DNA of 20,515 nt from contig DASPXK010000365.1 of NCBI GenBank assembly GCA_035637315.1, positions 1-20,515 of the forward strand, written 5' to 3'. Below, piece by piece: positions 1 to 7,140 of this stretch. The notes beneath the pieces were generated by a model. It did no database searches. It saw only the letters and a program-made list of their open reading frames with translations, and was not told the origin of the DNA. Source of the stretch: DASPXK01 sp035637315. Its GTDB lineage: Bacteria; Chloroflexota; UBA6077; JACCZL01. Every line of letters begins with the position of its first letter. Position 1 is the first letter of the stretch. The translations under genes were made by a program, and so were the position numbers.

Positions 1-671
1 CCGGCCAGCAGCGTGATCGCGAAGAACGGTGTGCCGCGCCAGATATTGACCGCGATCACCGACCCCATCGCCAGGGCCGGCTCGCCCAGGAAGGCGATGT
101 TTGTCTTGATCAGCGGGACAGCGATCGGTGCCCAGCCGAGGGTTGGCACGGTCCCCTCCCAGCTTACCGTGGCCCAGGGCAGGGCGAGGTTCCTGAGCAC
201 CCAGCTAATGATCCCGTAGGTCCCGTCGAAAATCCACTTCCAGGCTAGCGTCGAGAGCACGGTTGGGATGATCCAGGGGAGCAAGAGCGCGGCCCGAACG
301 AGATGCTTGCACGGGAAATGCTGATTCATCAGCAGCGCGAGTGCCATCCCAAGTGAGAGCTTGAAGACAGTCGCGCCGCCCGTATAGACGAACGTGTTCT
401 TCAGCGTCTGCTGGAAGATCCCGTCACGAGCATTGGCGATGAAGTTGTCCAGCCCGACGAACACGCCCGGCTGGCCGATCCGGGCATTCACCAGGCTGTA
501 CCAGATGCCCAGCAAAAACGGGTAGGCGATGAACGCCAGGAGGATAGCTAGCGCTGGGAGCATCATGATCAGCCCCAGGCTGCCTTCCTGGTTGAGCAGG
601 TCTCCGAAGCGACGGCGGGCCGGGAAGGCCACGCCAGCGGTTGCGACCGTGGGGCTGACACGTGTACTCAT
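1..671 (-). CDS. Sugar ABC transporter permease, MalF/UgpA type (3' end beyond window)
   Basis: Integral membrane permease of a carbohydrate-uptake ABC importer. The frame is open from an ATG at 671 to the left edge, giving about 223 residues. The N-terminus is cytosolic and basic, followed by a hydrophobic segment at about residues 33-52 containing MMLPALAILLAFIAYPFLLG. A periplasmic-type stretch then contains FVGLDNF, a hallmark of MalF/UgpA permeases. Further membrane segments include LLLPWIIPTVLSTLAWKWIF. The visible part ends at VNIWRGTPFFAITLLA, just before where the EAA loop that contacts the ATPase should lie, so that motif is off the window. A strong Shine-Dalgarno (GGAGGAGG on the minus strand, 685-678) sits 6 nt before the ATG and fixes the start. 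No binding-protein gene lies upstream, so it must be downstream or elsewhere. The divergent glycoside hydrolase suggests a shared role in oligosaccharide use (inference). The substrate cannot be read from the sequence. Confidence 0.9.
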   Translation of the reverse strand, partial: MSTRVSPTVATAGVAFPARRRFGDLLNQEGSLGLIMMLPALAILLAFIAYPFLLGIWYSLVNARIGQPGVFVGLDNFIANARDGIFQQTLKNTFVYTGGATVFKLSLGMALALLMNQHFPCKHLVRAALLLPWIIPTVLSTLAWKWIFDGTYGIISWVLRNLALPWATVSWEGTVPTLGWAPIAVPLIKTNIAFLGEPALAMGSVIAVNIWRGTPFFAITLLA

Positions 672-761
672 CGCCAACCTCCTCCGCCCGCCGGGCTTCT
701 CTGTTGCGGCGCTCGAGGTGCCCTACGCGCCGGCCTACACGAAGACGCCCTGGCTCTCGGT

Positions 762-790
762 AGCATACCCACGCCCAACGGACCTGTCAA
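762..790 (-). promoter_or_regulatory. Sigma70-type promoter for the sugar permease
   Basis: On the minus strand a perfect -35 TTGACA (790-785) is followed by a 17-bp spacer and a -10 TATGCT (767-762, 4 of 6 consensus). Transcription would start near 755, leaving a leader of about 85 nt before the permease ATG with its strong Shine-Dalgarno. This is the best housekeeping-type promoter seen in the window. The rest of the 370-bp divergent region (672-1041) holds the small hairpin at 852-874 and the ribosome binding site of the plus-strand gene. I see no convincing operator there. Confidence 0.6.
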
Positions 791-851
791 GGAAGCTCCG
801 GTGTGAGCTGATGCCCGCGTGCGGCCCCCTCAGGCTGGCGGCCGAGCCCTT

Positions 852-874
852 GCGGCGCCCGCTTCGCCGCTTTT
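852..874 (+). terminator. Small GC hairpin followed by TTTT (possible terminator or attenuator)
   Basis: GCGGCG (852-857) and CGCCGC (865-870) form a perfect 6-bp GC stem with a 7-nt loop, followed directly by TTTT (871-874). The T-tract is short and there is no plus-strand gene upstream, so it would act only on a leader transcript of the downstream hydrolase, or it may be chance in GC-rich DNA. Confidence 0.2.
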
Positions 875-1041
875 GAGCGCTGACTGGCTGGAGGTGGGCA
901 GCCTTCTTGACACGGACGCCGAAGCCGTCGGACACTACCCCCCCGAGTGCCGTGCGGCAACGCCGGGCGGACCTCACCGCGGCCCACTGACCCTGTCTTC
1001 GTTTAACCCTGGTACATGCCGCCCAGTTTCAGAGGAGGACC

Positions 1042-2211
1042 GTGGCCCGCTGCTTTCTGATGCGCTTACTTATCCTGGCCGTAGCCTTCGGCCTGCAGCT
1101 TCCAGATGCGGTCCGCGCCACCCCGATTCCGCCTGGTACGGTCGGCACGCCGGCCGACTATTACGGCTACCTCAACGGTCGCTTCCTGCTGCTCAACATG
1201 CACGGAGCACTGTTCCACCCCGACGTCGAGCCAGTCCGCGAGAACGTGCGCTACGCGGCCTGGATGAACGCCGGGGTGATCCGCGTCTTCGCCACCGACA
1301 GCGCCCAGGCCGGACCTGAGGACGGCGCCTGGGTCGGAAGCCGCATCGCCGACCTGGCGCCAACCCTGCGCGAGTACAACATCAGGCTCATCGTCGCGTT
1401 GGTCAACAATCACCAGCAAGTCGCCGGCGAGCGCCCCGAGAGCGTCGGCATGAAGGACGGCTACTGGCAGCTCCTGCTGCCCTTCTACACGGATAGCTGG
1501 CGAGGTGTCTACCTGGACTTCAGCCGCCGGCTCATCCGGACCGTGTTGGACCGTGGCGCTCGCGATGTCATCTTCGCGTGGGAGTTTGGCAACGAGCTCC
1601 ATAGTCCTGACAACCCGCCCCAAATACTGCACTTCATCGACGACATGGCGGCCGAGATCCGGCAGCTCGATCCGATCACCCCGCTCCTTCCCGGCACCAT
1701 GGGAGCTCTCCACCTGGACCCCGAGAACTACAACACCGGACTCGGCTTCAAGCTGTACTGTGAGGCGCCGGTCGACGCGTACACGCTGCACGGCTACGAC
1801 TGGCTGGACCCCGAGCGCTGGGGTGACATGCCGATCCATTGGGACCTGAACTACGTCGTCACCCGGCAATGTCCAAATGGGCGACGGCTGCCAGTGATCG
1901 TCGAGGAGCTTGGCACGTCCCGCCAGCTAGGCAGCATCTGGGGTCCAGAGGACGAGGAGCGGCGCTTCCAGCAGGAGATCGATGAGCTCCGGATGGTGCT
2001 GGGCCACGATCGGGTCGTCGGGGTGGGCTCGTGGTCGTCGGAAAGCCCGGCCGTGAGCAATCGGCGCTTCGACAATCGTCGCGGCCTGACGTCCTATGGG
2101 CCCGCGCGGGACGGCAGCGGCTCCTGCTACCCGGCTGTGGCAGCGTACACCGTGCCGGGCATCCGCTGCCGCCTTGAGAACGTGCTCAGGAATCTCCCGG
2201 CGGCGCCGTAG
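1042..2211 (+). CDS. Secreted GH5-like (cellulase/mannanase-fold) glycoside hydrolase
   Basis: Predicted exported retaining glycoside hydrolase of 389 residues. The first 26 residues form a signal peptide: a basic start, a hydrophobic core (LLILAVAFGL) and a likely cleavage site after AVRA. The rest resembles a (beta/alpha)8 clan GH-A barrel. EFGNELH (residues 181-187) fits the strand-4 Asn-Glu acid/base pair with E185 as proton donor. VIVEELGT (285-292) fits the strand-7 nucleophile with E289. WSSES near 331-335 is a typical aromatic end of strand 8. The GTG at 1042 is preceded by AGAGGAGG (1031-1038), whereas the ATG at 1060 would lie over 20 nt from it, so GTG is chosen. The gene is divergent from a sugar permease, which suggests polysaccharide breakdown with oligosaccharide import (inference). 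Substrate (mannan, glucan or other) is not determinable. It converges on the ABC exporter gene, with 26 bp overlap at the 3' ends. Confidence 0.8.
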   Translation: MARCFLMRLLILAVAFGLQLPDAVRATPIPPGTVGTPADYYGYLNGRFLLLNMHGALFHPDVEPVRENVRYAAWMNAGVIRVFATDSAQAGPEDGAWVGSRIADLAPTLREYNIRLIVALVNNHQQVAGERPESVGMKDGYWQLLLPFYTDSWRGVYLDFSRRLIRTVLDRGARDVIFAWEFGNELHSPDNPPQILHFIDDMAAEIRQLDPITPLLPGTMGALHLDPENYNTGLGFKLYCEAPVDAYTLHGYDWLDPERWGDMPIHWDLNYVVTRQCPNGRRLPVIVEELGTSRQLGSIWGPEDEERRFQQEIDELRMVLGHDRVVGVGSWSSESPAVSNRRFDNRRGLTSYGPARDGSGSCYPAVAAYTVPGIRCRLENVLRNLPAAP

Positions 2212-4114
2212 CAAAGGGTCGCGAGTCGCGAGGCACGAGTCGGGGGTCCGGACTGCTTGCTCGCGACTCGCGACTGGCGACCACCGACTCGGCGTTGCGG
2301 AACTGCTGCTCGTACAGGCGCGCATACAGGCCGCCGCGCGCCAACAGGTCGGCGTGGGTGCCCCGCTCGACCACGCGGCTCCGATCTAGCACCAGGATCG
2401 AGTCAGCAGCCAGGATCGTGCTCAGTCGATGCGCTATCACGAGGCTTGTCCGCCCTTCGAGGAGTGGCGCCAGGGCAGCCTGGATGAGTGCCTCGGAATG
2501 TGAGTCGAGCGACGAGGTCGCTTCATCCAGCAGCAGCATCCGCGGGTTCTTCAGTAGGACCCTCGCGATAGCGATGCGCTGCTTCTCGCCGCCGGAGAGC
2601 CCATAGCCGCGCTCGCCAACGATGGTCTGGTAGCCATCCGGTAGCTCGGCGATGAAATCGTGAATGTGGGCTGCGCGACAGGCTGCCTCAACTTCTTCCT
2701 GGTTCGCGTCCCGACGACCGTACAGCAGGTTCTCCCAGACCGTAGTGTTGAACAGAAACGTCTCCTGAGTCACGATTCCGATCTGCGAGCGAAGCCAGTC
2801 CAGGCTCACGTCGCGGATGTCGATTCCGTCCACCTCGACACAACCGTCGGTCGGATCGTAGAAACGGGGCACGAGATAGGTGATCGTCGTCTTGCCGGCT
2901 CCACTCGGCCCAACGAGCGCCACGAGCTGGCCAGGTCGCGCCTCGAAGCTGATCCGATCCAGCGCCAGGCGGTCCGGAACGTAGCCGAACGAAACATCGC
3001 GGAAGCGAATCGCGCCGCGCGTCGGGGCAGGGATGACCGGGTTTGGGCGCTCGCGGATCTCGGGTTCCAGGTCCAGGTACTGGAACAGTCGCTCGAACAG
3101 CGCCAACGAGCTCATCACGTCCACGTGGACGTTGGCCAGCTCCGAGACGGGACCGTAGAGCTGCCGAAGGTAGGCGACGAATGCGACGACCGTGCCGATG
3201 CTGATCGCGCCGCTTATGACCAGCCAGCCGCCGTACAGGTAAATCAGCGCCGGCCCGATCGACTGAAACAGCCCGATCGCCATGAAGAACCAACGCCCCA
3301 CCATCCGCTGGCGGATCTGCAGGTCTCGCAGCTCGCCGCTGCGCTCCCGGAAGCGCCTGGCCTCGTATCGCTCCCTTCCGAACGCTTTGACAAGCACTGA
3401 GCCGCTGATTGACAGCGTCTCCTGCATGAACGACGACAGGTTGCCCTGGCGCTCAGCTGTCTCACGCCTAAGCTGGCGCCGAATTCGCCCTACCCTCCGC
3501 GTGGGCAGCACAAACAGTGGCAGGATGCCGAGCGAGACGAGCGCCAACTGCCAGTTGAGTGAGACTGCCAGAACTGTAATGGAGCCCACCGTGACCACAT
3601 TCGTCACGATGCTCACCAGGGTATTGGTTACCACCCCCTCCACCCCGGCCACGTCGTTGTTGATCCTCGACATCACCTCGCCAGTCCTGGTGTCGGTGAA
3701 GAATCGGAGCGACTGCCGCTGCAGGTGGCGGTACAGCTCGTTGCGCAGATCGAACATTACCCCCTGGCCGATCCGAACGTTGATCGAGAACTGGCCCACG
3801 TTCACCAGGCGGGCAAGTCCGCCGGCTAACACCATCCCCCCAACCGTGGCCACCAGCAAGCCGACGTCTCGGTTAGGCAGGGCGTGGTCGATAATCTCAC
3901 GGACGAGTAGCGGCGGGATCAGGCCCAGGCCGGCACTGACGCCAATGAAGATCAGGATCAGCAGCCAGCTTCGCCAGTAGGGCCGAAAGTAGCCCAGGAC
4001 GCGCCGGATGCTCGCGCCGGCCGAACCATCTGGGCGCTGCGGCTCGTCGTAGTTGATGCGGCCGATGCCCGCCGCCCCGCCCAGCGCCATCCGCATGCCC
4101 ATTCCGCGACTCAT
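2186..4114 (-). CDS. ABC exporter, fused membrane and ATPase domains (MsbA/LmrA type)
   Basis: A half-transporter of about 642 residues that would act as a homodimer in the cytoplasmic membrane, pumping out lipids, drugs or peptides. The transmembrane domain spans about residues 37-330 and includes the coupling-helix region FFTDTRTGEVMSRINND. The ATPase domain has Walker A GPSGAGKTT (about 402-410), Q-loop TQETFLFN (near 450), signature LSGGEKQR (506-513), Walker B MLLLDEATSSLD (526-537) and H-loop IAHRLS (560-565). The normal family end is near LYEQQFRNA; about 33 residues beyond it are encoded by an inverted repeat. ATG at 4114 is preferred over an upstream in-frame TTG at 4123, because a TATAGT -10-like box (4128-4123) overlaps that TTG. 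No Shine-Dalgarno is visible. The gene is divergent from the MacAB-type operon and shares its regulatory region. Substrate unknown. Confidence 0.9.
   Translation of the reverse strand: MSRGMGMRMALGGAAGIGRINYDEPQRPDGSAGASIRRVLGYFRPYWRSWLLILIFIGVSAGLGLIPPLLVREIIDHALPNRDVGLLVATVGGMVLAGGLARLVNVGQFSINVRIGQGVMFDLRNELYRHLQRQSLRFFTDTRTGEVMSRINNDVAGVEGVVTNTLVSIVTNVVTVGSITVLAVSLNWQLALVSLGILPLFVLPTRRVGRIRRQLRRETAERQGNLSSFMQETLSISGSVLVKAFGRERYEARRFRERSGELRDLQIRQRMVGRWFFMAIGLFQSIGPALIYLYGGWLVISGAISIGTVVAFVAYLRQLYGPVSELANVHVDVMSSLALFERLFQYLDLEPEIRERPNPVIPAPTRGAIRFRDVSFGYVPDRLALDRISFEARPGQLVALVGPSGAGKTTITYLVPRFYDPTDGCVEVDGIDIRDVSLDWLRSQIGIVTQETFLFNTTVWENLLYGRRDANQEEVEAACRAAHIHDFIAELPDGYQTIVGERGYGLSGGEKQRIAIARVLLKNPRMLLLDEATSSLDSHSEALIQAALAPLLEGRTSLVIAHRLSTILAADSILVLDRSRVVERGTHADLLARGGLYARLYEQQFRNAESVVASRESRASSPDPRLVPRDSRPFATAPPGDS
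2217..2275. repeat. Inverted repeat at the convergent 3' ends (possible bidirectional terminator)
   Basis: A perfect 14-bp inverted repeat, TCGCGAGTCGCGAG (2219-2232) and its complement (2260-2273), is separated by 27 nt and extends by one or two more pairs. It lies just after the hydrolase stop and inside the end of the ABC exporter frame. Each arm is itself built of an iterated CGCGAGT unit. The position suits a two-way terminator for converging genes, although there is no T-tract. It encodes the unusual C-terminal tail of the exporter. Confidence 0.6.
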
Positions 4115-4122
4115 CGTTGTCA

Positions 4123-4128
4123 ACTATA
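4123..4128 (-). promoter_or_regulatory. -10-like TATAGT placing the exporter transcript start at its ATG
   Basis: TATAGT (5 of 6 consensus) reads on the minus strand from 4128 to 4123, with 8 nt between it and the ATG at 4114. Standard spacing would start transcription within one or two bases of the ATG, giving a leaderless message, consistent with the absence of a Shine-Dalgarno. No good -35 is visible at 15-18 bp, so an activator may be needed. Confidence 0.4.
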
Positions 4129-4188
4129 CTCGAGCGACCGCATGTGGACTGTCGTCGGAGACCGTAGCGAGCAGCCGCCACCTCCGGT

Positions 4189-4254
4189 GTCGCATGGGCG
4201 TTAAGATCCGGTTAACAAACCGTCCACCGATTCTCGAAAGGTTTCTGGCACACT
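4189..4254 (+). promoter_or_regulatory. 11-bp-period direct-repeat array upstream of the MacAB-type operon (PHO-box-like)
   Basis: Heptamers start every 11 bp: GTCGCAT (4189), GTTAAGA (4200), GTTAACA (4211), GTCCACC (4222), a degenerate slot (4233), then TCTGGCA (4244) within CTGGCACACT. The core pair GTTAAGA-N4-GTTAACA matches the direct-repeat geometry of PHO boxes bound by PhoB/PhoP winged-helix regulators. A similar array in the same orientation precedes the two-component operon (8463-8513), and both end in the same decamer in the same 11-bp phase. It sits between divergent exporters and could act on both. The regulator assignment is inference. Confidence 0.55.
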
Positions 4255-4331
4255 TTCCGCAGACATGAATATGCCGTCAGGTCGACGGCGGCGGTCCTTG
4301 GCCCGACCATAAGGCCTTCGGTGGTCCACTG

Positions 4332-6407
4332 ATGCACGTCACGCTGGCGATCCCACGACGGATCGCGACCATGGGCGCCCCGCGCTGGGTGCTTCCGCTC
4401 ATGGCTCTGCTCCTGGTCGCCAGCGCGCTTGTGGCCGCCTATCTCCGCTGGTGGGCGCCCACCACGCCAGCCGTCCAGGGCACCCAGGTCCCGGTCCGGA
4501 CCGGGACCATCACTCAGAGCGTCACCACGAGCGGTTCGACCGTCTCCACCAGGCAGGCCAAGCTGAACTTCGCCACTAGCGGGCGGATCAGGGACGTCTA
4601 CGTCAAGCTCGGCGATCGGGTCATCGCCGGCCAGCCGATCGCATCGCTCGATACAGCCCCACTGGAGGTGAAGCTGGACAGCGCTCGCTCGGCGGTGCGC
4701 TCGGCGGAGCTCAAGGTCCAGCAGCTCAAGGAAGCCGCCACTCCTGAAGAGATCGCGGCCGCGCAGGCTGCCTTCGGGGCGGCACAGGCCAAGTACTATG
4801 AGGTCGCCGCGGGCCCGGAGGCGGCCGACGTGCAGGCGGCCGAGTCTCAGGTCAGCCAGGCCGTGGCGACCTATCAGAGCGCGGTGGCGAAGCTCGAGAC
4901 GCTCCAGGCAGGGAGCAAGCCAGAGGATGTCGCGGCCGCCCGCAGCCAGGTCGATACGGCCGGCGAGAACGTCAAGAGCGCTCAGGCCAAACTCGACTTG
5001 CTGATTGGTGGCGGTACGGCCGCGGACGTTACCGCCGCCGAAGCCCAGGTCCGCACCGCCCAGGCTAGCCTTGAGAGCGCCAATCAGAAACTCGCCGATT
5101 TGCTGCGCGGCCCCGACGCCGCCGACGTCCGCGCGGCCCAGGCCAATCTCGAGGCCGCCCGCGCCAGCGTCAGACAGGCCGAGGCCAAAGTCAAAGCCGA
5201 CAAGCAAGCAAACCCGCCCGCCTCGAGTGGCGCAATCAAAGCCGACCAGGCCGCGGTCGATTCGGCCGAGGCGAAAGTCAAGGCGGCCCAGGCGGACCTG
5301 GACAAGGCACGCGAGGGTCCCAAATCGGGCGACATCGCGGCCGCTCAGGCCGCCCTCGACACCGCTCAGGCCAGCCTGGACAGTGCAAAGGCCAAGCTGA
5401 TCGGGCTGAAGGTCCCTAACGCCCAGGACGTAGCGCAGGCTCGGGCAGCGCTTGAGAGCGCCAAGGCCGGCCTGCGGTCGGCCGAGGCCAAACTGGTGGC
5501 CGTCCTGGCTCCGCCCACGGACACGGACGTCGCAGCAGCTCAGGCGGCGGTCGATTCGGCCTCCGTCGGCGTAACTAGCGCCCAGGCCAAGCTCAGCCAG
5601 GTCCGGGCTGGCGCCAAGCCCTCGGAGATCGAGGCTGCCTCTTCCAGCATCGCCGCCGCCCAGGCCCAACTGGCCAGCAAGACCCAGGGCCCCAAGGAGG
5701 CCGACCTGGCGCTCGCTCTCGAGGGCGTCCAGGCTGCCGAGCTCGGCGTGCGCCAGGCCCAGTTGGACCTTGACAATGCCATCCTGACCGCGCCGTTCGA
5801 CGGCGTCGTCGCCGCCATCAACGCTAACCCCGGCGAGCAAGCGAGTGCCGGGGCCACCAATGTGAACACCCAGAACGTCCAGCTGACCGCGCTGGTCACC
5901 CTGGTCGATCCCAGCGAAGTGCGTGTCGACGCCAATGTCGACGAGGTCGACGTGGCCAAGCTGGCGGTCGGCAAGCCGGCCGAAGTCTCCTTCGAAGCCG
6001 TGCCCGACCGTCGCTTCCGGGGGCAGGTCGTCGCCGTCTCGCCGAGCGGCTCGAACCAGCAGGGCGTGGTGACGTATCCGGTCTCGATCAACATCCAGGT
6101 CCCAGCCGACGTCTCGCTGCCGGCCGGCCTGACGGCGAGTGCGACGATCCTGGCGAACCAGAGACAGGGAGTGCTGGTGGTGCCGACTCGAGCGATCCGT
6201 CGGCAAGGTCAAAATCAGACGGTCGACGTGCTCGTCAATAGCAAGCCAGAGTCGCGCAACGTTCGCGCCGGCCTATCGAACGACCAGCTGACCGAGATCG
6301 TCGAGGGTCTTGCTGACGCCGAAGTCGTCGTGGTTCCAGGCACGAGCACGGCCCCGGTCCGAACCAACCCCGGTGGGCAGCCCGTCTTCAAGCCCGGCGG
6401 TCGCTAG
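4332..6407 (+). CDS. HlyD/MacA-family efflux adaptor with a long tandem-repeat helical region
   Basis: Membrane-anchored adaptor of 691 residues for the ABC pump encoded immediately downstream. Residues 18-40 form a single N-terminal membrane anchor with no cleavage motif. The first half of the biotinyl-lipoyl-like domain lies at about 75-112 (SGRIRDVYVKLGDRVIAGQPI). From about 137 to 485 there are about 11 Ala/Gln/Asp-rich helical units of about 25-40 residues, each broken by a Gly-Pro or Pro-x-x-D hinge, with recurring patterns such as DVAAAQAAVDSA and AQAKL. The second lipoyl half (LTAPFDGVVAAINANPGEQ), a beta-barrel (about 530-610) and a membrane-proximal domain complete the fold. MacA-type hairpins are usually much shorter, so the helical part is expanded. 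The ATG at 4332 has only a weak Shine-Dalgarno (GGTGG); an ATG at 4371 is the alternative. The stop is 4 nt before the ATPase gene. Confidence 0.85.
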   Translation: MHVTLAIPRRIATMGAPRWVLPLMALLLVASALVAAYLRWWAPTTPAVQGTQVPVRTGTITQSVTTSGSTVSTRQAKLNFATSGRIRDVYVKLGDRVIAGQPIASLDTAPLEVKLDSARSAVRSAELKVQQLKEAATPEEIAAAQAAFGAAQAKYYEVAAGPEAADVQAAESQVSQAVATYQSAVAKLETLQAGSKPEDVAAARSQVDTAGENVKSAQAKLDLLIGGGTAADVTAAEAQVRTAQASLESANQKLADLLRGPDAADVRAAQANLEAARASVRQAEAKVKADKQANPPASSGAIKADQAAVDSAEAKVKAAQADLDKAREGPKSGDIAAAQAALDTAQASLDSAKAKLIGLKVPNAQDVAQARAALESAKAGLRSAEAKLVAVLAPPTDTDVAAAQAAVDSASVGVTSAQAKLSQVRAGAKPSEIEAASSSIAAAQAQLASKTQGPKEADLALALEGVQAAELGVRQAQLDLDNAILTAPFDGVVAAINANPGEQASAGATNVNTQNVQLTALVTLVDPSEVRVDANVDEVDVAKLAVGKPAEVSFEAVPDRRFRGQVVAVSPSGSNQQGVVTYPVSINIQVPADVSLPAGLTASATILANQRQGVLVVPTRAIRRQGQNQTVDVLVNSKPESRNVRAGLSNDQLTEIVEGLADAEVVVVPGTSTAPVRTNPGGQPVFKPGGR

Positions 6408-6411
6408 CGGC

Positions 6412-7140
6412 ATGCTTCGCCTGCGTGGGGTCACCAAGACGTATTCGATGGGCGAAATCCAAGTCCACGCCTTGCGCGGGGTCGACCTGGACATCGAGGA
6501 TGGTGAGTTCGTGGCCATCATGGGTCCCTCCGGGTCGGGCAAGTCGACGATGATGAATATCCTCGGCTGTCTCGACACCCCCACGAGCGGTAGCTACCAG
6601 CTCGATGGCCAGGAGGTAAGCTCGCTCAGCGACGACCAGTTGGCCACGGTCCGCAACCGCAGGATCGGGTTCGTCTTTCAGAGCTTCAACCTGCTCCCCA
6701 GGATGACAGCCGTCGAGCAGGTCGAGCTGCCGCTCATATACGCTGGACTGAAGGATCGCCGCCAGCGCTCCCTCGAGGCGCTGGCCGCGGTCGGCCTGTC
6801 CGACCGCGCAAGCCACAGGCCGACCGAACTCTCGGGCGGCCAGCAGCAGCGAGCCGCAATCGCTCGAGCGCTGGCGGCGGACCCCAGTATCATCATGGCC
6901 GACGAGCCGACTGGCAACCTGGATTCCCACTCCAGCGCCGAGATCATGGCTATCTTCGACCGCCTCAACGGTGACCGCGGCATCACCGTCATCTTCGTCA
7001 CGCACGAGCCCGACGTGGCCGCCCACACCCGCCGTATCATCCACATCCGTGACGGCCTGATCACGAGCGACGAGTGGCGAGTGACGAGCGATGCTTCGCC
7101 GCTCGCCGATCGCCACTCACTAGTCGCCACTCCCACATGA
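6412..7140 (+). CDS. MacB/LolD-type ABC transporter ATP-binding protein
   Basis: Cytoplasmic ATPase of 242 residues that powers the FtsX-fold permease encoded next. It shows Walker A GPSGSGKST (38-46), Q-loop FVFQSFNLLP with Q90, signature LSGGQQQR (140-147), Walker B IIMADEPTGNLDS (160-172) and H-loop VTHEP with H198, the pattern of the MacB/LolD/FtsE group. The ATG at 6412, 4 nt after the adaptor stop, gives the standard MLRLRGVTKTY start; the open frame extends upstream to 6310 inside the adaptor gene, but those residues do not belong to the family. The usual end is near IRDGLITSDE. The last 22 or so residues are encoded by an iterated GAGTGGCGA-type repeat. The stop TGA overlaps the permease ATG (ATGA), suggesting translational coupling. 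Confidence 0.9.
   Translation: MLRLRGVTKTYSMGEIQVHALRGVDLDIEDGEFVAIMGPSGSGKSTMMNILGCLDTPTSGSYQLDGQEVSSLSDDQLATVRNRRIGFVFQSFNLLPRMTAVEQVELPLIYAGLKDRRQRSLEALAAVGLSDRASHRPTELSGGQQQRAAIARALAADPSIIMADEPTGNLDSHSSAEIMAIFDRLNGDRGITVIFVTHEPDVAAHTRRIIHIRDGLITSDEWRVTSDASPLADRHSLVATPT
7072..7132. repeat. Iterated/inverted GAGTGGCGA repeat in the 3' end of the ATPase gene
   Basis: GAGTGGCGA (7072-7080) is repeated inverted as TCGCCACTC at 7124-7132 and again at 7110-7118; GAGCG (7086-7090) and CGCTC (7100-7104) pair inside. The block resembles low-complexity intergenic repeat DNA yet is fully translated as the C-terminal tail of the ATPase and ends 4 bp before the permease start codon. Confidence 0.6.

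Noticed and set aside
907..936. Promoter for the glycoside hydrolase with TTGACA at 907-912
   Set aside because: The -35 is perfect, but no better than a 3-of-6 -10 (GACACT at 931-936) exists at 17-18 bp, so it is not listed as a feature.
4245..4261. Sigma54-type -24/-12 promoter (CTGGCAC...GCA with GG-N10-GC spacing)
   Set aside because: The spacing fits, but the matching decamer before the two-component operon lacks the GC element, no sigma54 enhancer-binding protein is encoded here, and the 11-bp repeat phase explains the motif better.
4212..6212. A 666-codon open frame on the minus strand antisense to the efflux adaptor
   Set aside because: It mirrors the Ala/Gln/Asp-repeat codons of the adaptor (GC-rich third positions keep the opposite frame open), its protein is a low-complexity Leu/Gly/Asp/Arg repeat with no known fold, and the plus-strand frame has clear HlyD/MacA domains.
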